The notes: generated by a model from the letters alone, not told the origin. DNA of 64,000 nt from Mycobacterium sp. 852013-51886_SCH5428379 (GCF_001665575.1 NZ_LZSU01000051.1:124001-188000); one strand, 5' to 3'. Shown: positions 54,501 through 62,720, counted from the first letter of the stretch. Program-made: numbers and translations.

Positions 54501-56352
54501 CGCGGCGTTCGACCACCGGCATGTGTTCCTCGACCCCGACCCGGATGCGGCGTCGTCGTTCCAGGAACGCAAACGGCTGTTCGAGCTGCCGCGGTCGTCC
54601 TGGGAGGACTACGACACCTCGCTGATCAGCGAGGGCGGCGGCGTGTACTCCCGCGAACACAAGTCGATCCCGATCAGTCCGCAGGTGCGCGCGGCCCTCG
54701 GTCTGGACGACGACAAGGACGAGATGACCCCGCCCGCGCTGATGAAGGCGATTCTGCGCGCCCCGGTCGACCTGCTGTGGAACGGTGGCATCGGCACCTA
54801 CATCAAGGCCGAGACGGAATCCGACGCCGACGTCGGGGACCGCGCCAACGACCCGATCCGGGTCAACGGAAACCAGGTGCGCGCCAAGGTGGTCGGGGAG
54901 GGCGGCAACCTCGGAGTGACGTCCCGCGGCCGCATCGAGTTCAACCTTGCCGGTGGCCGGATCAACACCGACGCCCTCGACAACTCCGCGGGTGTGGACT
55001 GTTCCGACCACGAGGTCAACATCAAGATCCTCATCGACTCGCTGGTGACCGCCGGAAAGGTGGACCCCGACGAACGCACCGATCTGCTGCTGTCGATGAC
55101 CGACGAGGTCGGCCGACTGGTGCTGGCCGACAACAGGGATCAGAACGACCTGATGGGGACCAGCCGCGCCAACGCCGCCAGCCTGCTGCCGGTGCACGCG
55201 CGGATGATCCGTGAGTTCGCCGGCGAGCGCGGGCTCAACCGTGAACTGGAGGCCTTGCCCGCCGAGAAGGAGATCCGCCGACGCCTCGACGCCGGGATCG
55301 GGCTCACCTCACCGGAACTCGCGACGCTGATGGCGCATGTGAAGCTCGCGCTCAAGGACGATCTGCTCGCCAGCGACCTGCCTGACCAGGAGGCGTTCGC
55401 CGCACGGTTGCCCAGGTACTTCCCGTCGAAGTTGCGCGACCAGTTCGGCGCGGACACCCGCTCACACCAGCTGCGCCGCGAGATCGTCACCACGATGCTG
55501 GTCAACGACGTCGTGGACACCAGCGGCATCACCTTCGTCTACCGGGTCACCGAGGACGTGGGCGTGGGGACGGTGGACGCCGTCCGCAGCTTCGTCGCTG
55601 TCAACGCGATCTTCGGCGTCGGTGACATCTGGCGCCAGATCCGCGACGCCAGCGAGCGGCACAGACTCCCCGTGGCCATCAGCGACCGGATGACGCTCGA
55701 CCTGCGCCGGCTCATCGACCGCGCCAGCCGGTGGCTGCTGAACTACCGTCCGCAGCCGCTGGCCGTGGGCGCCGAGATCAACCGCTTCGCCGAGAAGGTC
55801 GCCGCGCTGACCCCGCGAATGGCGGAGTGGCTGCGCGGCGACGACGAAGCGATCGTCGACAAGGAGGCCGGCGAATTCGCCAACCACGGTGCGCCCAAAG
55901 ACCTGGCGTACATGGTGGCCACCGGGCTCTACCGGTTCAGCCTGCTCGACATCATCGACATCGCCGACATCGACGACCGCGATCCGGCCGAGGTGGCCGA
56001 CACCTATTTCGCGTTGATGGGCCACCTCAACACCGACAGCTTGCTCACCGCGGTGTCGCAGCTGCCGCGCGGCGACCGCTGGCATTCGTTGGCGCGCCTG
56101 GCGATTCGCGACGACATCTACGGATCGCTGCGGTCACTGTGCTTCGATGTGCTGGCGGCCGGCGAACCGGACGAGACCGGCGAGCAGAAGATCCAGGAGT
56201 GGGAGCACACCAACAGCTCCCGCGCGTCGCGGGCCCGCCGCACGCTGACCGAGATCTACGAGGACGGCGAACGCGATCTGGCGACGCTGTCGGTGGCCGC
56301 ACGCCAGATTCGCAGCATGACACGAACGAGTGGAACGGGGTCTTCCGGGTGA
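51556..56352 (+). CDS. gdh: NAD-specific glutamate dehydrogenase, 180-kDa class
   Basis: A 1598-residue enzyme that interconverts glutamate and 2-oxoglutarate plus ammonia; in mycobacteria it works catabolically and is inhibited by the FHA protein GarA. The long N-terminal regulatory half (1-700) holds ACT-like repeats. The catalytic core lies around 770-1250: YFVTREESARARNVLSLKL, VARGGLRWSDRLEDFRTE, VPVGAKGGFVVKQPP (Lys), VGIGDMSGDVFGNGML (NAD motif) and EGGNLGVTSRGR. Start ATG 51556 has AGGAG 8 bp upstream; the GTG at 51547 is less well placed. The size is near Rv2476c (about 1620). The stop overlaps the thioesterase gene. Confidence 0.96.
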   Translation: MTATSAGTDEMARAYRATYRGSHGGGPTPDGAVEQTESSGEATVPEELIEAHRRLAQRRRDGETLVQRYDADDPGGFGPALQIVTDHGPILLDSITVLLHRLGVAYRAIMNPVFQVRRDEAGELQDVRPGGGDGAGEAWIHVELARTADRHAIDEVERLLAPILADARQIVRDGDAMVAAVQSLADALDTDEQRFSAPDRKDVAALLRWLADGHFVLLGCQRCPVTDGISSVEPESRLGALRLREDVLPPLTRDGELLTLAQATIPSYLRYGTYPYIVVIREQSGEGTVVEHRFVGLFTVAAMNANVLDIPLICGRVHDALQMAQRDPSHPEQLLLDIIQTIPRPELFALRAEDVLEMAMAVVDLGTRRRALLFMRADSLAHFVSCLVYLPRDRYTTAVRLEMQDILVRELGGESIDYSARVSESPWAVVHFTVRLPMGSQPGGVDVSQDNEDRIQRLLTEAARTWGDRLLGAVEAEALGQGVADHYAAAFPDDYKQAISPLDAIADISIVEALQDDSVKLVFTEGRDDRPGQLAWYLGGRSASLSELLPMLQSMGVVVLEERPFTVTRPDGLPVWIYRFNISPHRTMPVGSDDESARAASAERFADAVTAIWHGRMEIDRFNELVLRAGLTWPQVTVLRAYAKYLRQAGFPYSQSHIESVLNGNPGTAASLVELFEALFDPSENTERRSAQDAAAAVTADIDALVSLDTDRVLRAFASMIQATLRTNYFVTREESARARNVLSLKLNPGLIDELPLPRPRFEIFVYSPRVEGVHLRFGYVARGGLRWSDRLEDFRTEILGLVKAQAVKNAVIVPVGAKGGFVVKQPPVPTGDSAADRDAHRAEGVACYKLFISGLLDVTDNVDKVTGEVTPPPDVVRRDDDDAYLVVAADKGTATFSDIANEVALSYGFWLGDAFASGGSVGYDHKAMGITAKGAWESVKRHFREMGVDTQSEDFTVVGIGDMSGDVFGNGMLLSEHIRLVAAFDHRHVFLDPDPDAASSFQERKRLFELPRSSWEDYDTSLISEGGGVYSREHKSIPISPQVRAALGLDDDKDEMTPPALMKAILRAPVDLLWNGGIGTYIKAETESDADVGDRANDPIRVNGNQVRAKVVGEGGNLGVTSRGRIEFNLAGGRINTDALDNSAGVDCSDHEVNIKILIDSLVTAGKVDPDERTDLLLSMTDEVGRLVLADNRDQNDLMGTSRANAASLLPVHARMIREFAGERGLNRELEALPAEKEIRRRLDAGIGLTSPELATLMAHVKLALKDDLLASDLPDQEAFAARLPRYFPSKLRDQFGADTRSHQLRREIVTTMLVNDVVDTSGITFVYRVTEDVGVGTVDAVRSFVAVNAIFGVGDIWRQIRDASERHRLPVAISDRMTLDLRRLIDRASRWLLNYRPQPLAVGAEINRFAEKVAALTPRMAEWLRGDDEAIVDKEAGEFANHGAPKDLAYMVATGLYRFSLLDIIDIADIDDRDPAEVADTYFALMGHLNTDSLLTAVSQLPRGDRWHSLARLAIRDDIYGSLRSLCFDVLAAGEPDETGEQKIQEWEHTNSSRASRARRTLTEIYEDGERDLATLSVAARQIRSMTRTSGTGSSG

Positions 56353-56762
56353 CGACAGGATTCGTGGCGCCGGTGCACGTGCGATGGTCCGACATCGACA
56401 TGTACCAGCACATCAACCACGCCACGATGGTCACCATCCTCGAAGAGGCCCGGATCCCGTTCCTGCTGGAGCCTTTCGGTGACGACATCATCAGCATCGG
56501 TCTGCTGATCGCCGAGGTCAACATCAGCTACAAGGGGCAACTGCGGCTGATCGACTCACCGCTGCAGGTGACGATGTGGTCCAAGCGGGTTCGGGCGGTG
56601 GACTTCACGATCGGCTACGAGGTGCGGCCGGTGGGTGCCGATCCGGACAGCAAGCCGTCGGTGATCGCCGAGACCCAGCTGGCCGCCGTGCACATCGAGG
56701 AGCAGCGGCTGGTGCGGCTCACGCCGGCGCAACGCGAATACCTACAGCGCTACCAGCGATGA
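56349..56762 (+). CDS. 4HBT acyl-CoA thioesterase
   Basis: A 137-residue single hot-dog thioesterase of the 4-hydroxybenzoyl-CoA class. VRWSDIDMYQHINHATMVTILEEAR contains the conserved D/N-x-x-x-H-I/V-N motif with the catalytic Asp. LIAEVNISYKGQLRLID and VIAETQLAAVHI complete the fold. It hydrolyses an acyl-CoA of unknown chain length. GTG 56349 overlaps the gdh stop (GTGA) and its own stop overlaps the next ATG, so gdh, this gene and the next are co-translated. Order matches Rv2475c. Confidence 0.88.
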   Translation: MTTGFVAPVHVRWSDIDMYQHINHATMVTILEEARIPFLLEPFGDDIISIGLLIAEVNISYKGQLRLIDSPLQVTMWSKRVRAVDFTIGYEVRPVGADPDSKPSVIAETQLAAVHIEEQRLVRLTPAQREYLQRYQR

Positions 56763-57418
56763 GGACGCCCGAACGTGGCGTCTGGCTGGCCGACCGCAGT
56801 CACCGCGACGACCTCGCGATGTTCGCCGACCGCGCGCTGCGGCTCGATGCCGCCGCGGTGGTCCGCCTGCGTGAACGCAGTGATAGCTCGGTGATCTGCT
56901 GGGTGGCAACGGGTTTCGATGTCCTGGCCTCTCGTGTGGTGGCAGGCCGGATGATGCCGGCGGACGTGTGCGTCGGTGCCGACGCACTGATCGCCGGGCT
57001 CGCCGCGATGGACACGTCGGGCTACGTCGACGCCGGTTTTCCGATGGACTCGGCCTGGCGCGGGGTGCTGCCCCCCGACACCGGATTCGTCCACCTCGAC
57101 GACGTTCCCGCCCGGGCGGTCCTCGACCTGGCGCAGCGCGGCAGCGCGCTGGCGCGTGAGCACGGCAGCGCGCACGGCCCGCCGTCGTCGCTGCTGGATC
57201 AGGAAGTGGTCGAAGTGAGTTCCGGCGCAGAGACCGTCGGTATCCCGATGCGGTGTGTATTCGCGCTCACCGCAATGGGTTTCCTGCCGCAGACGGGCGA
57301 GATGCTGAGCAGCGAGGAGATCGTGCGGGTGCGGGTGCTGCCGACGTGGTTGCGGATCGACGCGCGCTACGGGTCGGTCTACCGCCGCCGCGGCGATCCC
57401 GCGGTGGTGCTGCGCTAG
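56759..57418 (+). CDS. Conserved mycobacterial protein (Rv2474c-like), function unknown
   Basis: A 219-residue protein with no recognised domain. ATG 56759 overlaps the thioesterase stop. Visible traits are LRERSDSSVICWVATGFDVLASRVVAG, MDSAWRGVLPPDTGFVHLDDVPARAVLDLA and IPMRCVFALTAMGFLP, an alpha/beta mix without membrane helices. It is conserved at this site in M. tuberculosis by memory. Co-translation with gdh and a thioesterase hints at a metabolic role, but nothing is certain. The stop overlaps the convergent alpha-glucosidase stop by 4 bases. Confidence 0.8.
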   Translation: MRTPERGVWLADRSHRDDLAMFADRALRLDAAAVVRLRERSDSSVICWVATGFDVLASRVVAGRMMPADVCVGADALIAGLAAMDTSGYVDAGFPMDSAWRGVLPPDTGFVHLDDVPARAVLDLAQRGSALAREHGSAHGPPSSLLDQEVVEVSSGAETVGIPMRCVFALTAMGFLPQTGEMLSSEEIVRVRVLPTWLRIDARYGSVYRRRGDPAVVLR

Positions 57419-58995
57419 ACGATCCAGGCCGCGGCGTCGGCGGGCAGCCGCCCGTCGTCGAGTGCGGCGCTGGCCAGCAGCACCCGGCCCGCGGGCAGTG
57501 GCACCGAGTCGGCGCCGGCGTTCAGCACGCACGTCAGACCGCCGCTTGCGCGCAGCGTGAGCACGTCGCCGTCGACGGCCAGCTCCTCGAGCGCCGTGCC
57601 GTCGAACTCCGGTTGCTCCCCGCGTGCGCGCAGAGCGCGCCGGAAGAAGTTCAGCGTGGACTCCGGATCCGGGTCCTGGCACTGCACCGTCAGCGCCGAC
57701 CACTCCGGCGGCATCGGCAGCCAGGTGTCGGACGTCGTGGAGAAGCCGAAGGGCGGTTCGTCGCCGGACCACGGCATCGGCACCCGACAGCCGTCCCGGC
57801 CGCGCTCGGTGCGGTTGGAGCGTTCCCACACCGGGTCCTGTAGCACCTCGTCGGGCAGGTCGACGTTGGGAAGTCCGAGTTCCTCGCCGTTGTAGACGAA
57901 CACTGCGCCGGGCAGGGCGAGCATCACCAGTGCCATCGCCCGGGCGCGGGCCACACCGGTCGGCCCGCCGCCGTAGCGGCTGACCTCGCGCTCGACGTCG
58001 TGGTTGGACAGACACCACGTCGGCGTCGCGCTCTGCAGCGCGACGGCGGCCAGCGAGTTCTCGATCGCGTCGCGGATCTCGGTGGCGGCGAACTCCGCGC
58101 GCACCAGCCGGAAGTTGAAGCCCAGGTGCAGTTCGTCGGGACGCAGGTACGCCGCGAACGCCTCGTTGTCGTACACCCACACCTCACCGACCGCGACCGC
58201 ACCCGGGTAGTCGTCGAGAACGGACCGGATGCCGCGGTGGATGTCGTGGACCCCCTCGTGGTCGAACCGCGGGTCGCCGCCGGTGTCGGCCAGCATTTTG
58301 TTCGCGGCGAGCTCCATGTCCGGCAGGCCGGCCGGTTTCGACATGCCGTGGGCGACGTCGATCCGGAAGCCGTCCACCCCGCGGTCCAGCCAGAACCGCA
58401 GTGTCTTCTCGAGATCGGTGAACACCTCGGGGTTGTCCCAGTTCAGATCCGGCTGCTCGGGGTCGAACAGATGCAGGTACCACTGGCCCGGCGCACCGTC
58501 GGGTTCGACGATGCGCGTCCACGCCGGACCGCCGAACACCGAGATCCAGTTGTTCGGCGGATGGATGCCGTCGGGTCCGGAGCCGTCGCGGAAGATGTAG
58601 CGCGCCCGCTGGTCGGTGTCCGGGCCCGCGGCCAGCGCCGCCTGGAACCACGGATGCCGGGAACTGGTGTGGTTGGGGACCAGATCCATGGTGATCCGGA
58701 TGCCGCGGGCGTGTGCCTCGGCCACCAGCCGGTCGAGCGCCTCGATGCCGCCGAACATCGGATCGATGTCGCGCGGATCGGCCACGTCGTAGCCATGGTC
58801 GGCCATCGGGGACACCGTCACCGGATTCAGCCACAGCGCGTCCACGCCGAGCGTCTGCAGATAGTCCAGGCCAGCGGTGACGCCGTCGAGGTCGCCGATT
58901 CCGTCACCGTCGCTGTCGCGGAAGGACCGGGGATAGACCTGGTAGAACACGGCGTTCGCCCACCAGGGCGCGGAAGCGGAATCGGCTGAAGTCAT
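57415..58995 (-). CDS. aglA: Alpha-glucosidase, GH13
   Basis: A 526-residue glycoside hydrolase that cleaves terminal alpha-1,4 (or alpha-1,6) glucose from maltodextrins or related sugars. GH13 motifs are VYPRSFRDSDGDGIGDLDG, MDLVPNHTS, nucleophile Asp213 in GFRIDVAHG, acid/base Glu271 in GEVWVY, and Asp333 in SNHDVERE. The C-terminal beta domain ends at PADAAAWIV. Length fits the family (about 540). Position matches Rv2471. It is followed by glbO on the same strand but 25 bp upstream of the glucosidase start, so glbO could be its upstream partner in one transcript. Confidence 0.95.
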   Translation of the reverse strand: MTSADSASAPWWANAVFYQVYPRSFRDSDGDGIGDLDGVTAGLDYLQTLGVDALWLNPVTVSPMADHGYDVADPRDIDPMFGGIEALDRLVAEAHARGIRITMDLVPNHTSSRHPWFQAALAAGPDTDQRARYIFRDGSGPDGIHPPNNWISVFGGPAWTRIVEPDGAPGQWYLHLFDPEQPDLNWDNPEVFTDLEKTLRFWLDRGVDGFRIDVAHGMSKPAGLPDMELAANKMLADTGGDPRFDHEGVHDIHRGIRSVLDDYPGAVAVGEVWVYDNEAFAAYLRPDELHLGFNFRLVRAEFAATEIRDAIENSLAAVALQSATPTWCLSNHDVEREVSRYGGGPTGVARARAMALVMLALPGAVFVYNGEELGLPNVDLPDEVLQDPVWERSNRTERGRDGCRVPMPWSGDEPPFGFSTTSDTWLPMPPEWSALTVQCQDPDPESTLNFFRRALRARGEQPEFDGTALEELAVDGDVLTLRASGGLTCVLNAGADSVPLPAGRVLLASAALDDGRLPADAAAWIV

Positions 58996-59020
58996 CCCGG
59001 CCGATTGTCCTCGCCGCGGG

Positions 59021-59425
59021 TCAGAACGGCGAATTCACCATCGACTCGGCGGCCATCTCCAGATAGGCGATCAGTTCACGGCGGTGCTCGTCGTCGAGGG
59101 TTTGGGAGTCGATCGAGGCGACCGCGGTGTGCATACAGCGCAACCAGGCGTCACGCTCGATATAGCCGATCCGGAACGGGGCATGGCGCATGCGCAGCCG
59201 CGGATGTCCGCGTTGATCGGAGTAGGTGCGCGGACCGCCCCAGTACTGCTCGAGGAACATCCGCAGCCGCACCTCGGCGGCGTCGAGCTCGTCCTCCGGA
59301 TAGAGGGGGCGCAGGATCTCGTCCTCGCGCACCAACTCGTAGAACCGCGCCACGATTGCGGTGAAGGTGTCGTGGCCACCGACCTCGTCGTAGAACGACC
59401 GCGCTGGTTGGTTCACCGGATCCAT
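59021..59425 (-). CDS. glbO: Truncated haemoglobin O
   Basis: A 134-residue group II truncated globin (trHbO) that binds O2 with very high affinity. Helix B/E residues include FYELV (Tyr B10) and QYWGGPRTYSDQRGHPRLRMRH, with the proximal His in RMRHAPFR. Trp G8 is in ERDAWLRCM. The Tyr-CD1/Trp-G8 cluster is typical of mycobacterial GlbO. It is thought to help respiration by supplying O2 to membrane oxidases. Compared with M. tuberculosis GlbO, the N terminus is slightly longer (MDPVNQPARSFYD). Its proximity to the ctaJ-like gene is notable. Confidence 0.96.
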   Translation of the reverse strand: MDPVNQPARSFYDEVGGHDTFTAIVARFYELVREDEILRPLYPEDELDAAEVRLRMFLEQYWGGPRTYSDQRGHPRLRMRHAPFRIGYIERDAWLRCMHTAVASIDSQTLDDEHRRELIAYLEMAAESMVNSPF

Positions 59426-59570
59426 TGTGGTCCATCGGCGGGCGGAGGGAGCGGGTGGACCCCGTCCCGCGGGGGTGTCACCGGAAGTTCACCCGACTGA
59501 CCTGCGAACACGACCGGAATTGTCGTGCGATCGACGACGATCCGTGGTGGACTGTCTCCTCGGAGGACGT

Positions 59571-60239
59571 ATGGCGCATCGCAAGAGAAGCCCGGCGAAA
59601 CCAGCTGGTCACAGGCGTGCGGCCGCGGCCGGACATCCGGGCCCCGCGGCGATGACCACTGTGCTGCACAGTGTCGAAAAACACGGAGTCGAGCCTCCTG
59701 CGCCCGGCCACGACGGCTCCCTGTGGGGGCGGCGGCGGGTCCTGCTCCTCAACTCCACCTACGAGCCGCTGACCGCGTTGCCGATGCGTCGGGCGGTGAT
59801 CATGGTGATGTGCGGTAAGGCCGACGTCGTCCACGAGGACCCCGGCGGACCCGTCATCCACTCCGCGACCCGCAGCATCACCGTGCCGTCGGTGATCCGG
59901 TTGCGCACCTTCGTGCGGGTACCGTACCGGGCGCGGGTGCCGATGACGCGGGCGGCGCTGATGCACCGCGACCGGTTCCGCTGCGCGTACTGCGGCGCGA
60001 AAGCCGACACCGTCGACCACGTGGTGCCGCGCAGCCGCGGCGGTGACCACTCCTGGGAGAACTGCGTGGCCGCCTGCGCGACGTGTAACCACCGCAAGGC
60101 CGACCACCTGCTCTCCGATCTGGGCTGGTCGCTGCGCTGCGCGCCGCTTCCGCCCAAGGGACAGCACTGGCGGTTGCTGTCGTCGGTCAAGGAACTCGAC
60201 CCCGCGTGGGTCAGATACCTGGGTGAGGGCGCGGCCTGA
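59571..60239 (+). CDS. HNH endonuclease
   Basis: A 222-residue protein with a C-terminal HNH nuclease module. CX2C knuckle CAYCGAK, then VDHVVPRSRGGDHSWENCVAAC (active DH) and CATCNHRKAD. The N-terminal half (LLNSTYEPLTALPMRRAVIMVMCGKAD) is the conserved extension of actinobacterial HNH proteins of the Rv2469c type. ATG 59571 (MAHRKRSPAK) is chosen because GGAGG lies 4 bp upstream and the length equals the recalled 222. Starts further up have no ribosome-binding site. It may be part of DNA repair or defence; role unknown. ctaJ-like and DUF5130 genes follow. Confidence 0.9.
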   Translation: MAHRKRSPAKPAGHRRAAAAGHPGPAAMTTVLHSVEKHGVEPPAPGHDGSLWGRRRVLLLNSTYEPLTALPMRRAVIMVMCGKADVVHEDPGGPVIHSATRSITVPSVIRLRTFVRVPYRARVPMTRAALMHRDRFRCAYCGAKADTVDHVVPRSRGGDHSWENCVAACATCNHRKADHLLSDLGWSLRCAPLPPKGQHWRLLSSVKELDPAWVRYLGEGAA

Positions 60240-60266
60240 GGTGCGGGTGGGATACGGTTTCTGATC

Positions 60267-60503
60267 GTGAGCACCCTCCTGACGCACACCTTGCTCGTCG
60301 CAGTGCCGGTGGGCCTGACGGCGATTTTGGCCCTGTTCATCTGGCGGGGTAAGCCCCTGCATCCCCCGACGTACAAGATGACCGACCCCTGGACGCATGC
60401 GCCGATCCTGTGGGCGGCCGAGGAACCGGCCGATCACGGACACGGGGCTGGACATCATGACGACCACGTGACAGTAGGAGGTGGCGCAAGTGGCAAGTGG
60501 TGA
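60267..60503 (+). CDS. Probable aa3 oxidase subunit CtaJ-like protein
   Basis: A 78-residue single-pass membrane protein (LLVAVPVGLTAILALFIWRG) with a His-rich C-terminal tail (ADHGHGAGHHDDHVT). I believe this family includes CtaJ, a small accessory subunit of the mycobacterial cytochrome aa3 oxidase in the bc1-aa3 supercomplex. The match is from memory, so the name is withheld as a symbol. It overlaps the DUF5130 gene by 14 bases, and this pair is conserved next to Rv2468c. The His-rich tail could bind metal. Confidence 0.75.
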   Translation: MSTLLTHTLLVAVPVGLTAILALFIWRGKPLHPPTYKMTDPWTHAPILWAAEEPADHGHGAGHHDDHVTVGGGASGKW

Positions 60504-60963
60504 GCTCGCGACTGCGGCCAATCAGGATCTCGACCTGCCCCGCGGCTGGGCGCTGACGTCAAGCGGACGGCTGTCCGGCGTCACCGAACCCGGTGAGCTG
60601 TCGCTGCACTACCCGTTCCCCACCAAGGATCTGGTGACCCTGGACATCGCGCTCAAGTACGGCTCGCGCGGGGCCAAGGCCCGCTTCGCCGTGTACATCG
60701 GCGATCTGGGCGCCGATACCGCGGCGACCGCACGCAGCCTGCTGGCGAAGGTGCCGACGCCGGACAACGCGGTGCTGCTGGCGGTCTCGCCGGATCAGCG
60801 TGCGATCGAGGTGGTCTACGGCTCGAAGGTCAAGGGCCGCGGCATCGAGGAAGCTGCCCCGCTGGGGGTCTCGGCTGCCGCTGCGTCGTTCAAGGAGGGC
60901 AACCTCATCGACGGGCTGATCAGCGGTATCCGCGTGCTGTCGGCGGGCGTCTCGCCGCGCTGA
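60490..60963 (+). CDS. DUF5130 protein
   Basis: A 157-residue protein matching DUF5130 (Rv2468c-like). No clear transmembrane helix. GWALTSSGRLSGVTEPGELSLHYPFPTKDL and AVYIGDLGADTAATARSLLAKVPTPDNAVLLAVSPDQRAIEVVYGSKV look like an alpha/beta TPM-like domain. GTG 60490 is chosen: AGGAGGTG at 60476-60483 lies 6 bp upstream. A GTG at 60481 overlaps that ribosome-binding site. DUF5130 proteins are reported near the respiratory supercomplex in M. smegmatis, fitting the overlap with the ctaJ-like gene. Confidence 0.82.
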   Translation: MASGELATAANQDLDLPRGWALTSSGRLSGVTEPGELSLHYPFPTKDLVTLDIALKYGSRGAKARFAVYIGDLGADTAATARSLLAKVPTPDNAVLLAVSPDQRAIEVVYGSKVKGRGIEEAAPLGVSAAAASFKEGNLIDGLISGIRVLSAGVSPR

Positions 60964-61039
60964 CCTCCATGGTTTGCCGCTGATCGCGTACCCACGCCTC
61001 GTTTAGGCTGAAAAACAGTCAACGACGGTGGGAGACACC

Positions 61040-61936
61040 ATGCTTGTCGATCCTGACGTGCTGCGCACGTTCGCGGCGCAGGTCGAGGACGCGTCTTCGG
61101 CGATCGCAGCGGCCGATGTCGGGACGAAGGTGGCCACCAGCGCCGACGGTCTGGCTGGGTCGACGACGCGGTGGGCGGTCCGGATGGTCGGCCAACACAT
61201 CGGACGGATGGCGGCCGACATCGCGAAGAACGTCTCTGAGATGGGCATAGCTGTCCGGGGTGCCGGTGACACCTACGAGGTGAGCGACGAAACCCTGGCC
61301 GGGAGCTTCGGCGTCGTGCACCTCGACAGCAGCGGCACCTTCGTCTCGCGCACGTCGTCCTGGGAGAGTTCCACCCTCTACGGCACGATGACGAAGGGAA
61401 CCAGGAACATCTCTGTCACGTGGGCGGATAACTCGAATCTCACGATCACCGAAACCGCCGACGGTTACCGGACCGCGGGGATCACCACGGCCAACGGCCG
61501 GCACGGGACGCTCCCGGCGGAGCATCCGCTTCTCCACGGCACGATTCCTCAAGTGCTGGGCGGCGCCTTTACTGGCCTGGATTCTCATGTCGGGCGAGGC
61601 GGCGGCATACCGGTGCTCACCGACGACGCGATCCAAAAGGTCGGCGTCGGAGCGAAATTCGCGGGACCCGCGCTCGGTCTGGCGGGGGCGGCCTACAACG
61701 TCTTCGCCGCGGAGACCGCGACGCAGGCCTGCGTCGGCGGCATCAGCGGACTCTTCGCGGTAGGCGGCGACGTCGGGGGCGGTGCCGCAGGAACCTGGGC
61801 CGCCGGCGTGGCGGGGATTTCGACCGGGCCGTTCGCCCCGGTCGGCGTGCCCCTGTTCGCGATCGGCGGCGCGTTGCTCGGTCAGACGGCTCTCGGGGCG
61901 CTGGGTACGAAGATCGGCGAGGCGGTGTGCGCGTGA
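61040..61936 (+). CDS. ESX/T7SS secretion target with Gly/Ala-rich hydrophobic C-terminus
   Basis: A 298-residue protein with three parts. Residues 1-90 resemble the EspC/DUF2580-type helical hairpin (LVDPDVLRTFAAQVEDASSAI, then TTRWAVRMVG). Y79-E-V-S-D83 is a YxxxD secretion motif directly after the second helix. Residues 90-190 are a beta-rich domain of no recognised family. Residues 200-298 are Gly/Ala-rich and hydrophobic (FAGPALGLAGAAYNVF, AIGGALLGQTALGALG), which could insert into a membrane. ATG 61040 follows GGAG by 5 bp; GTG 61028 is less well placed. GTGA overlap with the next gene. It may be a secreted effector or toxin; the role is inferred. Confidence 0.75.
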   Translation: MLVDPDVLRTFAAQVEDASSAIAAADVGTKVATSADGLAGSTTRWAVRMVGQHIGRMAADIAKNVSEMGIAVRGAGDTYEVSDETLAGSFGVVHLDSSGTFVSRTSSWESSTLYGTMTKGTRNISVTWADNSNLTITETADGYRTAGITTANGRHGTLPAEHPLLHGTIPQVLGGAFTGLDSHVGRGGGIPVLTDDAIQKVGVGAKFAGPALGLAGAAYNVFAAETATQACVGGISGLFAVGGDVGGGAAGTWAAGVAGISTGPFAPVGVPLFAIGGALLGQTALGALGTKIGEAVCA

Positions 61937-62709
61937 GTTCGGACCACTGTCCTACCCCGGCCAACTGGGTGGAGCGTCCCGCACTGGTTGCTGTGGGCGC
62001 CATCTTGGGAGTCGCAGTCGCCGGCGCCGCTGTGTTCTGGGGGCTGACTCTTGTCGCCAGAGGCGATTTCCTCTCGGCACTTGTCTTTATGGGCTTCGCC
62101 GTCGCGATGGTGCTCGCACTCGCGCTGGCGGTGATAACCATGCGCGGTTGGATCACTCCTCGCGCGTCGTTTTCGGCGGCTGGTATCAAGCTCGAGATGG
62201 CGCGTTCTGTCACCTGGCTCGGTTGCGCCGCGGCCATGATCATTTTGCCGAGCTGCGGTGTTGGCGCTGCCCTTGCCATGATGGGTGACTTGGACCTGCC
62301 TCTGCAGAGCGACCGCCCGCAAGGATTCATCGCTGCGCTGATGGGCGTCGCAGCGCTGGGCGCCCTGACGATCCTGAGCGCCGTCATCACCCGGGGTGGT
62401 CTAGGCAGCGTTCTGCTCACCCGCAAGGTGTTGACGATCACCGAGCGGCGCCGCACGCGGGAGGCCCGGTGGACCGAGGTTCGCAAGATCTCCGACGACG
62501 GTGGGGGCAACCGACGTCAGAACCCGATCCAAATCGAATTGACCGACGGCACGATCCTGCACCTCGACGGGGCTACCTCTTACACGCCGAAGGGGGCGGC
62601 GCTCTACTGGATGGTCCGGCACTACTGGAAGCATCCCGAGCACCGGGCCGAGTTGACCGATGAGCGTGCGCTCGCCAGGTTCCACCGTGGCGACTTCGAC
62701 ACCGCATGA
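61933..62709 (+). CDS. Membrane protein coupled to T7SS target (possible partner/immunity)
   Basis: A 258-residue protein with about four transmembrane helices: ALVAVGAILGVAVAGAAVFWGL, SALVFMGFAVAMVLALALAVIT, SVTWLGCAAAMIILPSCGVGAAL and ALMGVAALGALTILSAVIT. The C-terminal 90 residues form a soluble beta-rich domain (VLTITERRRTREARWTEVRK, IQIELTDGTILHLDG) similar in outline to bacterial PH domains. GTG 61933 overlaps the upstream stop by 4 bases; GTG 61927 is an alternative. Coupled synthesis with a putative secreted, membrane-active protein suggests immunity or export partner. I recognise no named family. Confidence 0.68.
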   Translation: MSSDHCPTPANWVERPALVAVGAILGVAVAGAAVFWGLTLVARGDFLSALVFMGFAVAMVLALALAVITMRGWITPRASFSAAGIKLEMARSVTWLGCAAAMIILPSCGVGAALAMMGDLDLPLQSDRPQGFIAALMGVAALGALTILSAVITRGGLGSVLLTRKVLTITERRRTREARWTEVRKISDDGGGNRRQNPIQIELTDGTILHLDGATSYTPKGAALYWMVRHYWKHPEHRAELTDERALARFHRGDFDTA

Positions 62710-62720
62710 GCTCGGGCTGG

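Noticed and set aside
53302..55197. Open frame of 631 codons antisense to gdh
   Set aside because: Same shadow effect. No domain, no ribosome-binding site, and it runs within conserved gdh catalytic coding sequence.
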